From Sphingobacterium sp. B16(2022) (GTDB lineage Bacteria; Bacteroidota; Bacteroidia; Sphingobacteriales; Sphingobacteriaceae), in assembly GCF_012030425.1 (NCBI RefSeq), contig NZ_JAAUVN010000001.1:930001-994000 (forward strand): DNA of 64,000 nt, read 5' to 3'. The notes under the pieces were generated by a model. The model had not been told where the DNA came from and did not search any database. It saw only the letters and a program-made list of their open reading frames with translations. How positions within the stretch are numbered: the first letter of the stretch is position 1; each line of letters starts with the position of its first letter. This document shows positions 8,886 through 17,320 of this stretch, one piece after another. The translations under genes were made by a program, and so were the position numbers.

Positions 8886-9335
8886 TTAACAACAGCCAGA
8901 ACCTGGTGTGCAACTGTTTGCATCGACTACCTGCAAAGGGTTTGGAATGCCACATGCATCTTGTGCTAGACAGGCTGTGGTTTTGTTCGTTAAGACGAAA
9001 TTCTTACCATTGAATGCTAAGCCATATTTTCCAATTGTACCACTTTGATATTCTACTTCAATCTCATGATCTCCGATATTTAGTTTTGTTACTGAGAGTT
9101 CGATGATGTGCGCCAGTTTTCCTGGTTTCAAACGGTGTTCATAATCATCGGCATTCCATAATTGGAAATTTACAGTATTTTCGGTGCGCGTAACGCCACC
9201 GCAATCAATAAAAGTTTTATTGATCTGACCGACTTCGGTTACGTGGAAATGTTCTGCTACAAAAGTTCCATCTTCTAATTGAAATTCAACATTTTCTAAT
9301 GTTGGAAGGATTTGTTTGATTTCTGATAATTTCAT
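8886..9335 (-). CDS. DUF6428 family protein in the arsenic operon
   Basis: The 149-residue protein matches the DUF6428 proteins found in Bacteroidota ars operons. It has a core of charged, strand-rich sequence (WNADDYEHRLKPGKLAHIIEL) and a Cys-rich tail (CLAQDACGIPNP, then CTPGSGCC). It has no signal peptide. The clustered Cys residues near the C-terminus suggest As(III) or thiol chemistry, but no activity is established to my knowledge. It sits between arsR and arsC, with an ArsR-type palindrome 20 bp upstream of its start, so it is probably the first gene of a separately regulated transcript. Confidence 0.75.
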   Translation of the reverse strand: MKLSEIKQILPTLENVEFQLEDGTFVAEHFHVTEVGQINKTFIDCGGVTRTENTVNFQLWNADDYEHRLKPGKLAHIIELSVTKLNIGDHEIEVEYQSGTIGKYGLAFNGKNFVLTNKTTACLAQDACGIPNPLQVVDANSCTPGSGCC

Positions 9336-9354
9336 AGTATTTCTATTTTATTAT

Positions 9355-9370
9355 ATCGTTATATTACGAT
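9355..9370 (-). promoter_or_regulatory. ArsR-type operator upstream of the DUF6428 gene
   Basis: A 16-bp near-palindrome, ATCGTTATATTACGAT, lies 20 bp before the DUF6428 start codon. It shares the core ATCG-N-ATATTACGAT (one N, plus small changes) with the site at 9773-9788 upstream of arsR. The matching pair in one operon supports binding by the encoded ArsR. Confidence 0.7.
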
Positions 9371-9427
9371 AGTTGTGTGTAAAAAAAATTAAGTTATTTT
9401 TTAAAAGGCATTAGCCTTAAGCAGTTC

Positions 9428-9754
9428 TTAGCAGCATTTTTGATTGTTTACGGATAGGATTATATTACCAAAATAGGCTTTTAGGATCCCGAAAGTTTTT
9501 TCATCAATGCAGTAACAGATGGATGTTCCTTCGATATTCCCTTTTATTAATCCCGCATTTTTTAGTTCTTTCAGATGCTGTGAAATTGTGGATTGCGCAA
9601 GTGGTAATTCGTCAACAATATCGCTACAGATACAGGCATTTACTTTCAATAGGTATTCGATAATGGCAATACGAGCAGGGTGACCAAGTGCTTTCGCAAT
9701 GTTGGCAATATTATTTTGCTGGTCGGTAAAGTGAATCGTTTTTGTAGCGCCCAT
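9428..9754 (-). CDS. arsR: ArsR family metalloregulator
   Basis: The 108-residue winged-helix repressor has ALGHPARIAIIEYLL, a CIC motif (residues 41-43) at the start of the DNA-binding region, and the recognition helix LAQSTISQHLKELKNAGLI. A C-terminal CC pair (107-108) and CYC (80-82) provide extra thiols. In ArsR proteins clustered Cys residues bind As(III), which releases the operator. The position upstream of DUF6428-arsC-acr3 and the palindromes before both arsR and DUF6428 fit autoregulation and control of the operon. The metal specificity is inferred from context. Confidence 0.92.
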   Translation of the reverse strand: MGATKTIHFTDQQNNIANIAKALGHPARIAIIEYLLKVNACICSDIVDELPLAQSTISQHLKELKNAGLIKGNIEGTSICYCIDEKTFGILKAYFGNIILSVNNQKCC

Positions 9755-9772
9755 GGTTTGATGATTTTGTAT

Positions 9773-9788
9773 ATCGCAATATTACGAT
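9773..9788 (-). promoter_or_regulatory. ArsR operator upstream of arsR
   Basis: ATCGCAATATTACGAT is a palindrome with one mismatch, placed 19 bp before the arsR start. It matches the element at 9355-9370 in sequence and in distance to the next start codon. Confidence 0.72.
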
Positions 9789-10095
9789 TAATGAATTGAA
9801 TTCTAAAATTTTTTTCTCAAAAAGATTTATACATGACAAAAATACTCGTCGGGTGATATGAAGAGTATCTTGACGAAGCCAAGACGCAATGTTTTAGGAG
9901 TACGTACTGAAAAGCTTATTTTATTGTTAGCATAAACGGCAAAATTCGGCAGAATAGAAATAGTAGAATTCATTTTTGAATGGTTCTGCTAAATATGATT
10001 TGGAAGGAAATGTTGCGATTATCACTATTTTACACAAAAAAAATTATAAAGGAGGTATCGAGGGCAATATTTACGTTCGAGTTAGTAAAGATTAT
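9789..10095. other. Intergenic stretch, no gene seen
   Basis: The stretch between the arsR promoter and the M60 terminator has no supported gene. A 73-codon plus-strand frame (9980-10201) runs through the hairpin below and has no recognisable content. Confidence 0.4.
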
Positions 10096-10136
10096 GAAAA
10101 AGGGACTGATGATAATTTTTTCCATCAATCCCTTTT
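10096..10136 (-). terminator. Hairpin terminator of the M60 peptidase gene
   Basis: Arms AAAAGGGACTGATG and CATCAATCCCTTTT (one internal mismatch) flank a loop of about 11 nt, about 60 bp after the M60 stop codon. On the minus strand the stem is followed by a T-rich run. Confidence 0.65.
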
Positions 10137-10197
10137 ATGCTATTACTTTTGATCTTAATGTATGGTTGTGCATCACATTAAAATATAATTTCAGCGT

Positions 10198-11955
10198 TTA
10201 ATAAACCGATACTTCTGCCATGGCGGCATTTTGGGTGAAATCAAATGCGGATTTGAAAACAAGTTTAAAATAACGGAAGGATTGGGTTGATGGTAAGTCA
10301 ATGTTTTGTGGTACACTATTTTCCTGCAGGGTAAATGTTCCTAGACTGTTCCAGTCTGCGTTGTTCTGACTCACCTGAATTTCAATTTCTCTTACTTTAC
10401 GAGAACCATTTCTTTGGGTAAGCGTAAAGCCGGAAACCGTTTTGCTGGTTTTCATATCTACTGTAATAAAATAGGGATATGTTTCGGGATTGCTGGACCA
10501 GCGGGAGTGCCAGAATGTATTGGCATTGCCATCAATTATATTCGCTGCCCTTCCATTTTCTGCACCGGTTTCCTGATTGGTGTAATCGATCACGAGCCAC
10601 TTATTTTCCCAATTAGGATCATCGGTCTTAGTCGTAAGATCCTCAGTAGGCGTAGGTAAATTGAGATTCTGTATTTCTGTATATACTGATTCATCGACTT
10701 TAAGTCCCCATTTGCGAAAAAAACCGCTTAGATTTTTACCTGAAATTGTACATGCTTTTAACATAAAATAGCGCATCTTCTGTGCTCTTGTCGTCACATT
10801 AGGTTGCTCTATTCTGGTTTCTTTGTGCAAAGTTTGATAGAAAGTATCTCCAAATGCTAACCAGAGTTGCTGGAACATGGCTAAGCGCGCAAATACGCTG
10901 GTACTTGATGCATTAAAATCTTTTTCAGCATAAGGAATGATGAGATAGTCCATGACCTCTGTCCATACGTTATCACGGGTCAGCCTCGAGTTTTGAGCGC
11001 CCATTTTTCGTTCCGCAGCCAAAGAATAAATGTTAACGGTGGTTTCACCTAATTCTTCCCATGTCCAGGCAGACTGCTGATGCATATGTCCCAGTTCATG
11101 CCACGGACCCCAGCCGTCATTTCTAGCACCGGTTACTGTGAGTAGTGTATTCATTGTGGAGGTGTAGTAAGCAGTCCGATACCAGGTGGCAACCATGAAA
11201 TAGTCTGCATTATCGGTCTCGGTCATTAATATTTTATGGATATTCTCATCATGCTGTGCCGCTGAACCGTCTATACCACTGATCGCATATTCTGCTTTGA
11301 CAATTTCATCGTATGTCTGCATGAGCTGTTCTTGATTTTCCAGTCTGTGGTCTAAGGCCTTTGCGCGGGAAGCGACTAACATGGTCTCTTCGCTTTCTAA
11401 TAACACATCGGGTGCTTCGGTCCAGGTATTCAGCATGACCTGCCATTGTGCATTGGTAGTTTTTCCCAACACATAATGAGGAACAGGTTTATGTCCTGCT
11501 CTAAATTCAACCCGTGCTTTACCGCTAGGTGTGCTGTTGTCATTGGCATTATACCGTATATACAACAAACCACCGTACTGATCTGCCTGAATGGTATTGA
11601 GGCCCTGTGTCAGCGGAACAACTGTCGGATTCCATTTGTCTTTATAGCGTGAATAGGTGCCTATTAATAAGGTGGGGATACCTGTTCCGTCCTCCAGCTG
11701 GTCTACATAAATGGATAATGTACCACTTGGTGCTACGTAAAACCCGGTAGCGGTAAAATCTGATGCTGGAAATGATTGCCCAAGTCTTTTAGATTCTTTG
11801 ACTCCCGAGGGCAGTTCATTAAAAACCTGGATGGTATCGTAGCTGATCGCTAAACTATCAACCGGGATGGTTTCGATAGGGCCTATCGTTTTTTGACAGG
11901 ATGAAAAGAGGGCGATGACTGCTATCAGCCCTAATTTGATTGTGTTTTTTATCAT
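10198..11955 (-). CDS. M60 family (enhancin-like) metallopeptidase lipoprotein with discoidin domain
   Basis: The 585-residue protein begins with a lipoprotein signal (LIAVIALFSSC, Cys 20), so it should be anchored to the envelope. The M60 domain has the zinc motif HELGH (286-290) with downstream glutamates at WTWEELGE. The C-terminal ~140 residues (from IDYTNQETGAENGRAANIIDG) look like an F5/8 type C (discoidin) carbohydrate-binding module. M60 peptidases of Bacteroidota typically cut glycoproteins or mucin-like substrates. The gene stands alone between two hairpins. Substrate and regulation are unknown. Confidence 0.87.
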   Translation of the reverse strand: MIKNTIKLGLIAVIALFSSCQKTIGPIETIPVDSLAISYDTIQVFNELPSGVKESKRLGQSFPASDFTATGFYVAPSGTLSIYVDQLEDGTGIPTLLIGTYSRYKDKWNPTVVPLTQGLNTIQADQYGGLLYIRYNANDNSTPSGKARVEFRAGHKPVPHYVLGKTTNAQWQVMLNTWTEAPDVLLESEETMLVASRAKALDHRLENQEQLMQTYDEIVKAEYAISGIDGSAAQHDENIHKILMTETDNADYFMVATWYRTAYYTSTMNTLLTVTGARNDGWGPWHELGHMHQQSAWTWEELGETTVNIYSLAAERKMGAQNSRLTRDNVWTEVMDYLIIPYAEKDFNASSTSVFARLAMFQQLWLAFGDTFYQTLHKETRIEQPNVTTRAQKMRYFMLKACTISGKNLSGFFRKWGLKVDESVYTEIQNLNLPTPTEDLTTKTDDPNWENKWLVIDYTNQETGAENGRAANIIDGNANTFWHSRWSSNPETYPYFITVDMKTSKTVSGFTLTQRNGSRKVREIEIQVSQNNADWNSLGTFTLQENSVPQNIDLPSTQSFRYFKLVFKSAFDFTQNAAMAEVSVY

Positions 11956-12030
11956 AATTAAAGTTTAAAATTTATATAATTGATCTGTAAATCTATCCTG
12001 ATATCTCCCCATATCTTTCTTGCATGATCT

Positions 12031-12064
12031 AAAAAAGGGGCGTTTCTTTTTGAAAAACGCCCCT
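12031..12064 (-). terminator. Strong minus-strand hairpin upstream of the M60 gene
   Basis: A 10-bp GC-rich stem (AGGGGCGTTT at 12036-12045 with AAACGCCCCT at 12055-12064) has six A residues on its left, which read as a T6 run on the minus strand. It is a good minus-strand terminator, yet no minus-strand gene is seen to its right. It lies 76 bp before the M60 start, so it may be the end of a lost transcript or a leader attenuator. Confidence 0.65.
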
Positions 12065-12303
12065 GATCGCCACTTATACATCACCTAATTTTTCGTTTCT
12101 TTTCACCTTATTTCAAGTAGGATGTTTTACCTACTTATATGTTGATATTTAAAATCTAATTTAATAAATATTTATCGATAAGATATTTTTTATTTTGTTT
12201 TTAATATAATTACCTTGAAAAGGCTTATCAGTTCTTTGTTATATTGTATTTATCAGAAAATGTCACCCGATATGTCGCTGAACTATATTTGAGCTTATGT
12301 TTA

Positions 12304-12650
12304 TTGAGAGTGATTAATCAAGAAAAACAAAGAATTGGAAAAGAGATAATGGAAGATTATTTTCAGTTTTTAAACCATATTGACGATGTCGCTTTGGAAC
12401 AAGTACCTGAATATCTTTAAATTGATAAAATTACAGGAAAACTATTTATTTCGCATAAGCACTCGAATGATCCTATTTTAGAAAGAGACATTTCACAAAA
12501 GAAATAGGTCTAAGGTTTGGACAATATAATAATGCGTATCTTGAAGAGCAAGATACAGAAGGTTTCCACGAATGTAGAATCGTTGAAATATTTGATTTCA
12601 AATTTAAGAATGGCCAAATACGGTATGTAATGTCCGATTTTACGCAGTAG
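12304..12650 (+). pseudogene. Decayed gene of unknown family
   Basis: Protein-like sequence is spread over broken frames. One segment (ATG at 12349) reads MEDYFQFLNHIDDVALEQVP and hits a TAA at 12418. It continues as DKITGKLFISHKHSNDPILE to a second stop. A shifted frame then reads GQYNNAYLEEQDTEGFHECR and EIFDFKFKNGQIRYVMSDF, ending at TAG 12648-12650. At least one stop and one frameshift separate these pieces, so I read it as one decayed gene. I do not recognise the family. Confidence 0.45.
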
Positions 12651-12667
12651 TATAAACATATATAAGC

Positions 12668-12988
12668 ATGGAAAAAGATAATTTTGACGAAATAATTCGT
12701 CGCTCAATAACTATCAGGAAAAAATACCACGAGTTGGAGATGACCCATCATGGCAGCGAATGGACTGTGGAAGAAGATGCTTTAGCTTATTTAACTGATG
12801 CTGGGTTGGTCGGACGGGACATTATGTCGCAACAACTACGCTGGCCAAAAGTGGGATCGGAAGCTGAGCTGGAACATAAACTAGGGGAAAATATATGGTG
12901 GTTAATCGTATTGGCAGAAAGATCGGGCATTGATATTAAAGATGCTGTTCATAATTTTCTGGACAAAACAGAAACAGTATTAAAATAA
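12668..12988 (+). CDS. MazG-like nucleotide pyrophosphohydrolase-type protein
   Basis: The 106-residue protein resembles the small MazG-like group. The C-terminal helix pair ENIWWLIVLAERSGIDIKDA matches the acidic-helix pattern of all-alpha NTP pyrophosphatases, and the middle KVGSEAELEHKLGE supplies further acidic residues. Such enzymes hydrolyse (deoxy)nucleoside triphosphates to monophosphates and pyrophosphate, sometimes as house-cleaning enzymes. The decayed gene ends only 17 bp upstream, so the two may once have been co-transcribed. A hairpin follows the stop. The family call is moderate because the acidic motif is short. Confidence 0.6.
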   Translation: MEKDNFDEIIRRSITIRKKYHELEMTHHGSEWTVEEDALAYLTDAGLVGRDIMSQQLRWPKVGSEAELEHKLGENIWWLIVLAERSGIDIKDAVHNFLDKTETVLK

Positions 12989-12990
12989 GC

Positions 12991-13026
12991 GGATCGAAAT
13001 CTCATAGTGTCATGAGATTTCGGTCT
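12991..13026 (+). terminator. Hairpin after the MazG-like gene
   Basis: CGAAATCTCAT and ATGAGATTTCG form an 11-bp perfect stem with a 6-nt loop, extended by several weaker pairs. No T-run follows on the plus strand, so termination efficiency is uncertain. Confidence 0.55.
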
Positions 13027-13035
13027 GCTGGATAA

Positions 13036-13063
13036 TTAGTTGTCTTTTAGTTGTGATAACTAA
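13036..13063 (+). promoter_or_regulatory. BlaI-type operator upstream of the blaI-like gene
   Basis: TTAGTTGTGATAACTAA (13047-13063) is an imperfect palindrome with TTAGTT/AACTAA arms, and an extra half-site TTAGTTGT lies at 13036-13043. The same motif recurs at 14612-14660 before the TonB receptor, one copy differing by a single base, which marks it as the binding site of the encoded BlaI-like repressor. Confidence 0.75.
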
Positions 13064-13099
13064 TTATTTAGCTGATATTTGAGTATAAAAGAATCAGCA

Positions 13100-13468
13100 A
13101 TGGAAATAGTAGAATTTACCAAAGTAGAACACCAATTGATGCAGGTGCTGTGGAAATTAGAGAAAGCATTTGTTAAAGAAATCATACAGGAATTGCCTGA
13201 ACCAAAACCTGCTTATAGCACCGTGTCTACGATGATCCGTATTTTGGAGACAAAAGGTGCAGTGGCTTACGAAGCTTTTGGTAAAACTCACCGTTATTAT
13301 CCGTTGATTTCAAAAGAGGAGTATATGCGTTTCGAGGCCGATAAATTTTTGGACAATTACTTCTCCAATTCTATTCAGGATATGTTCTCCTTTTTTGTTA
13401 ATGAAAAGAAAATTGACTTAAAGGATGCTGAACAGTTACTTAAGATGATTGATAAAATTAAAGACTAA
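13100..13468 (+). CDS. BlaI/MecI/CopY family transcriptional repressor
   Basis: From the ATG at 13100 the product is 122 residues (a TTG at 13079 would add seven). It has the BlaI winged helix: EHQLMQVLWKLEKAFVKEII, the recognition helix PAYSTVSTMIRILETKGAV, and the wing GKTHRYYPLISKEEY, with a C-terminal dimerisation helix. BlaI-type repressors are cut or released by an M56 sensor protease, and such a protein is encoded 5 bp downstream. In Bacteroidota these pairs often control TonB or transport genes and not beta-lactamases, which fits here. Confidence 0.9.
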   Translation: MEIVEFTKVEHQLMQVLWKLEKAFVKEIIQELPEPKPAYSTVSTMIRILETKGAVAYEAFGKTHRYYPLISKEEYMRFEADKFLDNYFSNSIQDMFSFFVNEKKIDLKDAEQLLKMIDKIKD

Positions 13469-13473
13469 GTCCT

Positions 13474-14589
13474 GTGGAAAACCAGCTCTACTTCATTTGG
13501 TCGAGTATCGCGATGACCATTTTTTATATGTTTTATCAATTGGTGCTCAAACGTGAGACTTTCTTTTTATGGAATCGAATTTATTTGTTAGCAACACTTT
13601 GTTTGGCGATGATGCTCCCATTGCTGAACCTTTCGGCGCTTTTTGGCTTACCACAAATGGTGCTGATGGAAATTCCTTTATCTTTTATTGCTAAAGATAA
13701 GCTGGTTTCTGTCGCGGAGATACAAATTCACCTGTTTTCTGTTTTATACTGGACTGGCGTTAGCTGCAGTGCTATATGGCTGGTCATAAAACTTGCTGTT
13801 ATAAAAAATCAATTGCATTCGCAGGAGATCGGTAGAGCATTTTCATTCTGGAGAACTAAAGTTATTGATCCAGATCTATCGGATTTTGACGCAATAAATG
13901 CGCATGAAGAGGTTCATGTTAAACAGTTACATACACTGGATATCATTTTTGTCGAATTGATTGCCGTATTTTTTTGGTTCAACCCGCTCATATATTGTTA
14001 TCGTAAGAGTCTTAAGTTTGTTCATGAATATCTCGCGGATGAACATGCTGTCAAATATGCCGGCAGCACTAAGCAATATGCAATGACTCTTTTTCTGAAA
14101 TCTTTTAAAGTTGGACCGGTGCTGACGAATACTTTTTATAATCCTTCCTTACTGGAAGCCCGGATCAGGATGCTTCAGTGCAAGAAGTCCAGCGTTAAAC
14201 ACTTATGGAAATACATTGGGCTTGTGCCTATGGCCGCGCTTGTTGTGGTACTATGTTCGTGGAAGATTTCAAATTTTAGTGCGATGGATTCGGACAGTAG
14301 GGTGCAGCCTGCTATTTTTCCTGGCGGGGTTGACGCTTTTAGTAGTTTTTTGATTCAGAATTCAAAAAAGGTCTCAAATGAAAGGGGAAAAGTAGCAGTG
14401 AGTTTCATTGTCGAAGCTAATGGTGAAGTGACCCATGAAAAAGTTGAAAATGGATTAAGTCCTATAGTGGACAGCGAGGCCCTGCGTATTATTTCTTTAA
14501 GTCCGAACTGGCAACCAGCAGTCCAAAATGGTCTTCGTGTTCGATCTCTTTATCATATGAATATAAATTTTAATCCTGATAATCAGTAG
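13474..14589 (+). CDS. M56 family (BlaR1-like) membrane metallopeptidase with TonB-like C-terminus
   Basis: The 371-residue protein begins with GTG five bases after the blaI-like stop. The N-terminal half has several membrane segments and the zinc motif HEEVH (HEEVHVKQLHTLDIIFVELI), followed by FNPLIYCYRKS and YLADEHAV, typical of M56. After a further membrane segment (YIGLVPMAALVVVLCS), the C-terminal ~90 residues (VSFIVEANGEVTHEKVENG) resemble a TonB C-terminal domain. It should cleave or inactivate the BlaI-like repressor in response to an envelope signal, and the TonB-like tail may touch the receptor encoded next. Confidence 0.88.
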   Translation: MENQLYFIWSSIAMTIFYMFYQLVLKRETFFLWNRIYLLATLCLAMMLPLLNLSALFGLPQMVLMEIPLSFIAKDKLVSVAEIQIHLFSVLYWTGVSCSAIWLVIKLAVIKNQLHSQEIGRAFSFWRTKVIDPDLSDFDAINAHEEVHVKQLHTLDIIFVELIAVFFWFNPLIYCYRKSLKFVHEYLADEHAVKYAGSTKQYAMTLFLKSFKVGPVLTNTFYNPSLLEARIRMLQCKKSSVKHLWKYIGLVPMAALVVVLCSWKISNFSAMDSDSRVQPAIFPGGVDAFSSFLIQNSKKVSNERGKVAVSFIVEANGEVTHEKVENGLSPIVDSEALRIISLSPNWQPAVQNGLRVRSLYHMNINFNPDNQ

Positions 14590-14611
14590 TTTATATTTAT
14601 TTATTACATTA

Positions 14612-14660
14612 TTAGTTGTGATGACTAATAAATTAGTTGTATAACTAGTTTGTTAGTTGT
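14612..14660 (+). promoter_or_regulatory. Array of BlaI-type operators before the TonB receptor gene
   Basis: Three TTAGTTGT elements occur at 14612, 14633 and 14653, spaced 21 and 20 bp apart (two helical turns). The first is the near-palindrome TTAGTTGTGATGACTAA, one base different from the blaI operator; the second continues as ATAACTAG. They lie in the 100 bp between the M56 gene and the receptor, suggesting a separately repressed promoter there. Confidence 0.72.
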
Positions 14661-14689
14661 ATGTTTGGGTATACCAATTTATACCAAAC

Positions 14690-17104
14690 ATGATCGGCAT
14701 TCTGATTTTTAAATCCACTCGATTTTATAGCTATTTAGGCTTACTATTATGCAGTTTGATGTCTGCTCATGCACAGGAAAGAAAGAATAATGTGTTTGGA
14801 GCTGTTGTTAATGAAAAGAATATATTTATACCTTATGCTCAGGTTAGTTTAAAAAATAGTCTTGATTCAAACACGGTAAAGACGGTATTGGCAGATAGTT
14901 TGGGAAATTTTGGTTTTGCAATCGCATCTGGTAAATATTTGATTGAAGTGAAGAGCATGGGTTATAGGTCAGCTTATACTGTAACTTTTGAAGTTACTGC
15001 GGTATCGAGTATAAACCTAGGGAGTATTGCACTCCAAATTGAACCGACACAGTTAGGTGTTGTGACGGTTGATGCAAAGCTTCCTTTTATCGAAAGGAGG
15101 GCAGATAAAGTGATCGTCAATCTGAATGGTCTTGGTTCCGGAGCTCCATTAATGGAGGTTATGAATCAGTTGCCGGGGGTTACTGTTGATGCATCAGACC
15201 TAATTAGTCTAAACGGCAAATCGGTTCAGATTTATATTGATGGTAAAGTGAGCGCACTTTCGGCAGATGCATTGTCTGGTCTGCTGAAGGGTATTTCTTC
15301 GGCAGCAATTGAAAAAGTTGAATTGATTAGTCAACCTTCTGCTAAATATGATGCGGCCGGAAATGGTGCCATCATCAACATCATCCGAAAACGTAGTTAC
15401 AAAGGCGGTCTAGATGGTAATGTTTATGCAGGAGCTGGGAAAGGGACTTATGGAAAAGCGAATGGTGGTGTCAATCTCAATTATAAAGGAAAAGGTTATA
15501 ATCTGCTGCTGAATCTGGATTATAATTACAATAAGTATTTTTACAACACGGACATTGCAACCAATTTTTTAGATGATGCGGGGACAGTTGTTGGGGAGTC
15601 GATATCGAAAATGAAGAGCACGAGGGCTATTGCCAACTACACACCCAACTTGGGAATGGATTTTTATTTATCCAAGCGTACTACTTTATCTGCCTCTGTT
15701 AAGCCTGGTTTTCAAACATCGTGGCGGGATGGAGTAGCGCATATTGAAGAAGTGGATGTTATTGCTAAAAGTAAGTCACTTTCTGTGTTTAGCAACGACG
15801 TTGCTGTTTATGCAGGTAACTTTTCGACCGGACTGCGTCTGCAACATCAGATCGATACTGCGGGAAGGGATCTAACAATGGATCTGGATTATTATCGCTA
15901 TGCAAACTATAATGATCAAAATAATAGAACAGTTTCTTTCGATCCTTTCGATGATCAGCCGAGCGTGATTGCTCAAGATCGTATCCTTCATGTATATGCT
16001 TTTAAAACGGATTATGTACAGCCTTTGGGTAAAGGGCGTCAGTTCGAGATGGGAATGAAAACGAGTTTTGTGTTTTCCGACAATAGTAATGATTTCCGGG
16101 AAGGGGCAAGCCATCAGAACGATCTATTTGATTATCAGGAAAACATTTCGGCTCTCTACTTGACATATGGTGCTACTGGTGAAAAATTTTCATACCAACT
16201 GGGTATCAGGGGTGAGTATACGTATGGACAGGGAGAGGAGCAATCTGGAAAGAACAGCTTTAATAAAAATTACTTTAATCCTTTTCCGTCGGTTCACGTT
16301 GACTATAAGCTAACTAAAAATCATAATCTTAGTCTCGGGATCAATAAAAGGATTGAACGCCCTGGTTATGAAAGTTTAAATCCACTGATCCGGATCATTA
16401 ACAGTAATAACCTGCAACAAGGAAATCCTGCATTACGACCTGTACTGGCTTATAATGCTGACTTGTGGTACGGGTACAAAAATGCGTTTTACGCAGGTGT
16501 TACTTACAGTTACAGTGTAGATGATTTTACCAATATAACTGTGCCAGTGGAAGATGTTGTAGTCACAACATTACCGGGAAATGCGGATCATGCAGGTTAC
16601 TTTACGCTTCAGGCGATGTATGGCAAGCAGGTATTACCGTGGTGGTACACCAGTTCTAATGCGATCTTGTCGAAGCGCCCGTTTAAAGGAGAGTTTGATG
16701 GTATTTTGCTTCAGACTGATGGCCGTTATAGCATCTCCGCCACTTCTTATAATAGTTTTTTGCTTCATAAAAACTTCTCTTTTTTATTCCTTTTTAATTA
16801 TCGAGGTAAAAGTGTGGAACGAAACATCAGCAATGAAGCTTTTGCTTATTTAACAGTAGGAGTAAGGCAACAGTTTCTAAAGAAACGTGCTTCTGTGCAA
16901 CTTAATGTGATGGATGTTTTTAATTCATATAAGAATAAGTTCCAACAAAATAGTGGGCCAATACAGCAGAACTGGCGTAATCATATTGAAACGCGTATGG
17001 TGAAACTGAATCTTACTTATAGTTTTGGAGGTTCGATTAAAAATACGAAGAAAGTGAATGCTGCTGAAGATGAGAAAAACCGAAGTGTGGTACGTGAAAA
17101 TTAA
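14690..17104 (+). CDS. TonB-dependent-receptor-like outer-membrane beta-barrel protein
   Basis: From the ATG at 14690 the product is 804 residues. A TTG at 14657 is rejected because it falls inside the operator array. It has a signal peptide (YLGLLLCSLMSAHAQ), a carboxypeptidase-regulatory-like domain (VFGAVVNEKNIFIPYAQVSL), a plug-like domain with VEVMNQLPGVTVDASD-type sequence, and a barrel ending in KLNLTYSFGG. This is the outer-membrane beta-barrel family related to TonB receptors but without a SusD partner. It should be regulated by the BlaI/M56 pair. The ligand is unknown. Confidence 0.85.
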   Translation: MIGILIFKSTRFYSYLGLLLCSLMSAHAQERKNNVFGAVVNEKNIFIPYAQVSLKNSLDSNTVKTVLADSLGNFGFAIASGKYLIEVKSMGYRSAYTVTFEVTAVSSINLGSIALQIEPTQLGVVTVDAKLPFIERRADKVIVNLNGLGSGAPLMEVMNQLPGVTVDASDLISLNGKSVQIYIDGKVSALSADALSGLLKGISSAAIEKVELISQPSAKYDAAGNGAIINIIRKRSYKGGLDGNVYAGAGKGTYGKANGGVNLNYKGKGYNLLLNLDYNYNKYFYNTDIATNFLDDAGTVVGESISKMKSTRAIANYTPNLGMDFYLSKRTTLSASVKPGFQTSWRDGVAHIEEVDVIAKSKSLSVFSNDVAVYAGNFSTGLRLQHQIDTAGRDLTMDLDYYRYANYNDQNNRTVSFDPFDDQPSVIAQDRILHVYAFKTDYVQPLGKGRQFEMGMKTSFVFSDNSNDFREGASHQNDLFDYQENISALYLTYGATGEKFSYQLGIRGEYTYGQGEEQSGKNSFNKNYFNPFPSVHVDYKLTKNHNLSLGINKRIERPGYESLNPLIRIINSNNLQQGNPALRPVLAYNADLWYGYKNAFYAGVTYSYSVDDFTNITVPVEDVVVTTLPGNADHAGYFTLQAMYGKQVLPWWYTSSNAILSKRPFKGEFDGILLQTDGRYSISATSYNSFLLHKNFSFLFLFNYRGKSVERNISNEAFAYLTVGVRQQFLKKRASVQLNVMDVFNSYKNKFQQNSGPIQQNWRNHIETRMVKLNLTYSFGGSIKNTKKVNAAEDEKNRSVVREN

Positions 17105-17320
17105 ATGGGAGATGATGTGACAAGATGCTAACGGGGTAGCGTAAGAAAAAAGACTGATGACCATTCGGACTGATCTCAAAAAGTGTCAACCATTTTTGGG
17201 ACAGTTTATTGTATCCATCAGCCTCTTTTCAAAGCACTCTTGAAGGTTAGAATCTTGCTATTATATCTGCATTATTTTGAAAAATATCCTTGAAGGTTTC
17301 ATTCATTCCTTAGAACATCA

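Noticed and set aside
9980..10201. 73-codon plus-strand frame before the M60 gene
   Set aside because: It overlaps the M60 terminator hairpin and the end of the M60 gene, and has no recognisable content.
17105..17320. A long terminator between the TonB-type receptor and the SDR gene
   Set aside because: The arms (AAAAAAGACTGATG and CATCAGCCTCTTTT) are 60 bp apart with mismatches, so pairing is doubtful.
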